Shown here: piece by piece, positions 63,880 to 64,000 of the stretch
How the letters are laid out: each line of letters begins with the position of its first letter
Numbering within the stretch: the stretch's first letter is position 1
From: Anastatus disparis
Lineage: Eukaryota > Arthropoda > Insecta > Hymenoptera > Eupelmidae
DNA: 64,000 bases
Direction of reading: 5' to 3'
Assembly (NCBI GenBank): GCA_017163975.1
Contig: JAFFSR010000136.1
Coordinates: 12,335,501-12,399,500, forward strand
The notes under the pieces: generated by a model
What the model was told of the DNA's origin: nothing
Database searches by the model: none
The model's input: only the letters and a program-made list of their open reading frames with translations
Translations under genes and position numbers: made by a program

Positions 63880-64000
63880 GTCTGTATTTGTATTTTTTCA
63901 ATTTAATAATTATATTTTATAAATGAAATGGTTATGTTTCAAAATTAATAGCTGTATTGTAATTTTTAAAAATTTATCGTTTGTTAACCATTATTGATTT

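Overview
The window is AT-rich animal DNA with GT-AG introns, many (TA)n and (GA)n microsatellites and very long gene-poor stretches. The two recognisable housekeeping proteins, HEXIM and pinin, have insect-like forms. Together with the low GC, this suggests an insect, probably a hymenopteran (inference; no species-diagnostic marker was seen).

The right end carries two well-supported plus-strand genes. HEXIM (P-TEFb/7SK snRNP inhibitor) has two coding exons, 54429-54857 and 56934-58037, and would encode 510 residues. Its leader holds several short upstream ORFs. About 4 kb downstream lies pinin (pnn, a splicing/exon-junction-associated protein), with four coding exons from 62303 to 63879, cut by the window edge. 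Both genes act in RNA polymerase II output: pause release and pre-mRNA splicing.

The left 53 kb is a gene desert of AT-rich DNA. It is punctuated by less AT-rich islands in which (GA)n runs alternate with TATA-rich alternating purine-pyrimidine stretches. Within it I found, on the minus strand: a small secreted WAP-type cysteine-rich protein whose signal peptide is split over two phase-compatible exons (16373-16316 and 13573-13358; its 3' end is not in the window); a coding-like block with a BESS-like sequence ending in a stop (21303-21143); and a possible exon pair of an unrecognised gene (53559-53469 joined in phase to 36307-36241).

The desert also holds non-genic structure. There is an old direct duplication of about 2.3 kb (22.67-25.0 kb and 27.16-29.4 kb), whose best preserved part is a ~300-bp noncoding block centred on a CRE palindrome TGACGTCA. 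There are two foldback elements bounded by TTAA-type sites (38.69-39.09 kb and 47.16-47.36 kb), an older ~125-bp imperfect palindrome, and several short perfect hairpins.

No rRNA, CRISPR array, intact transposase or confident tRNA was seen. Everything outside HEXIM, pinin and the WAP exons should be read as provisional.
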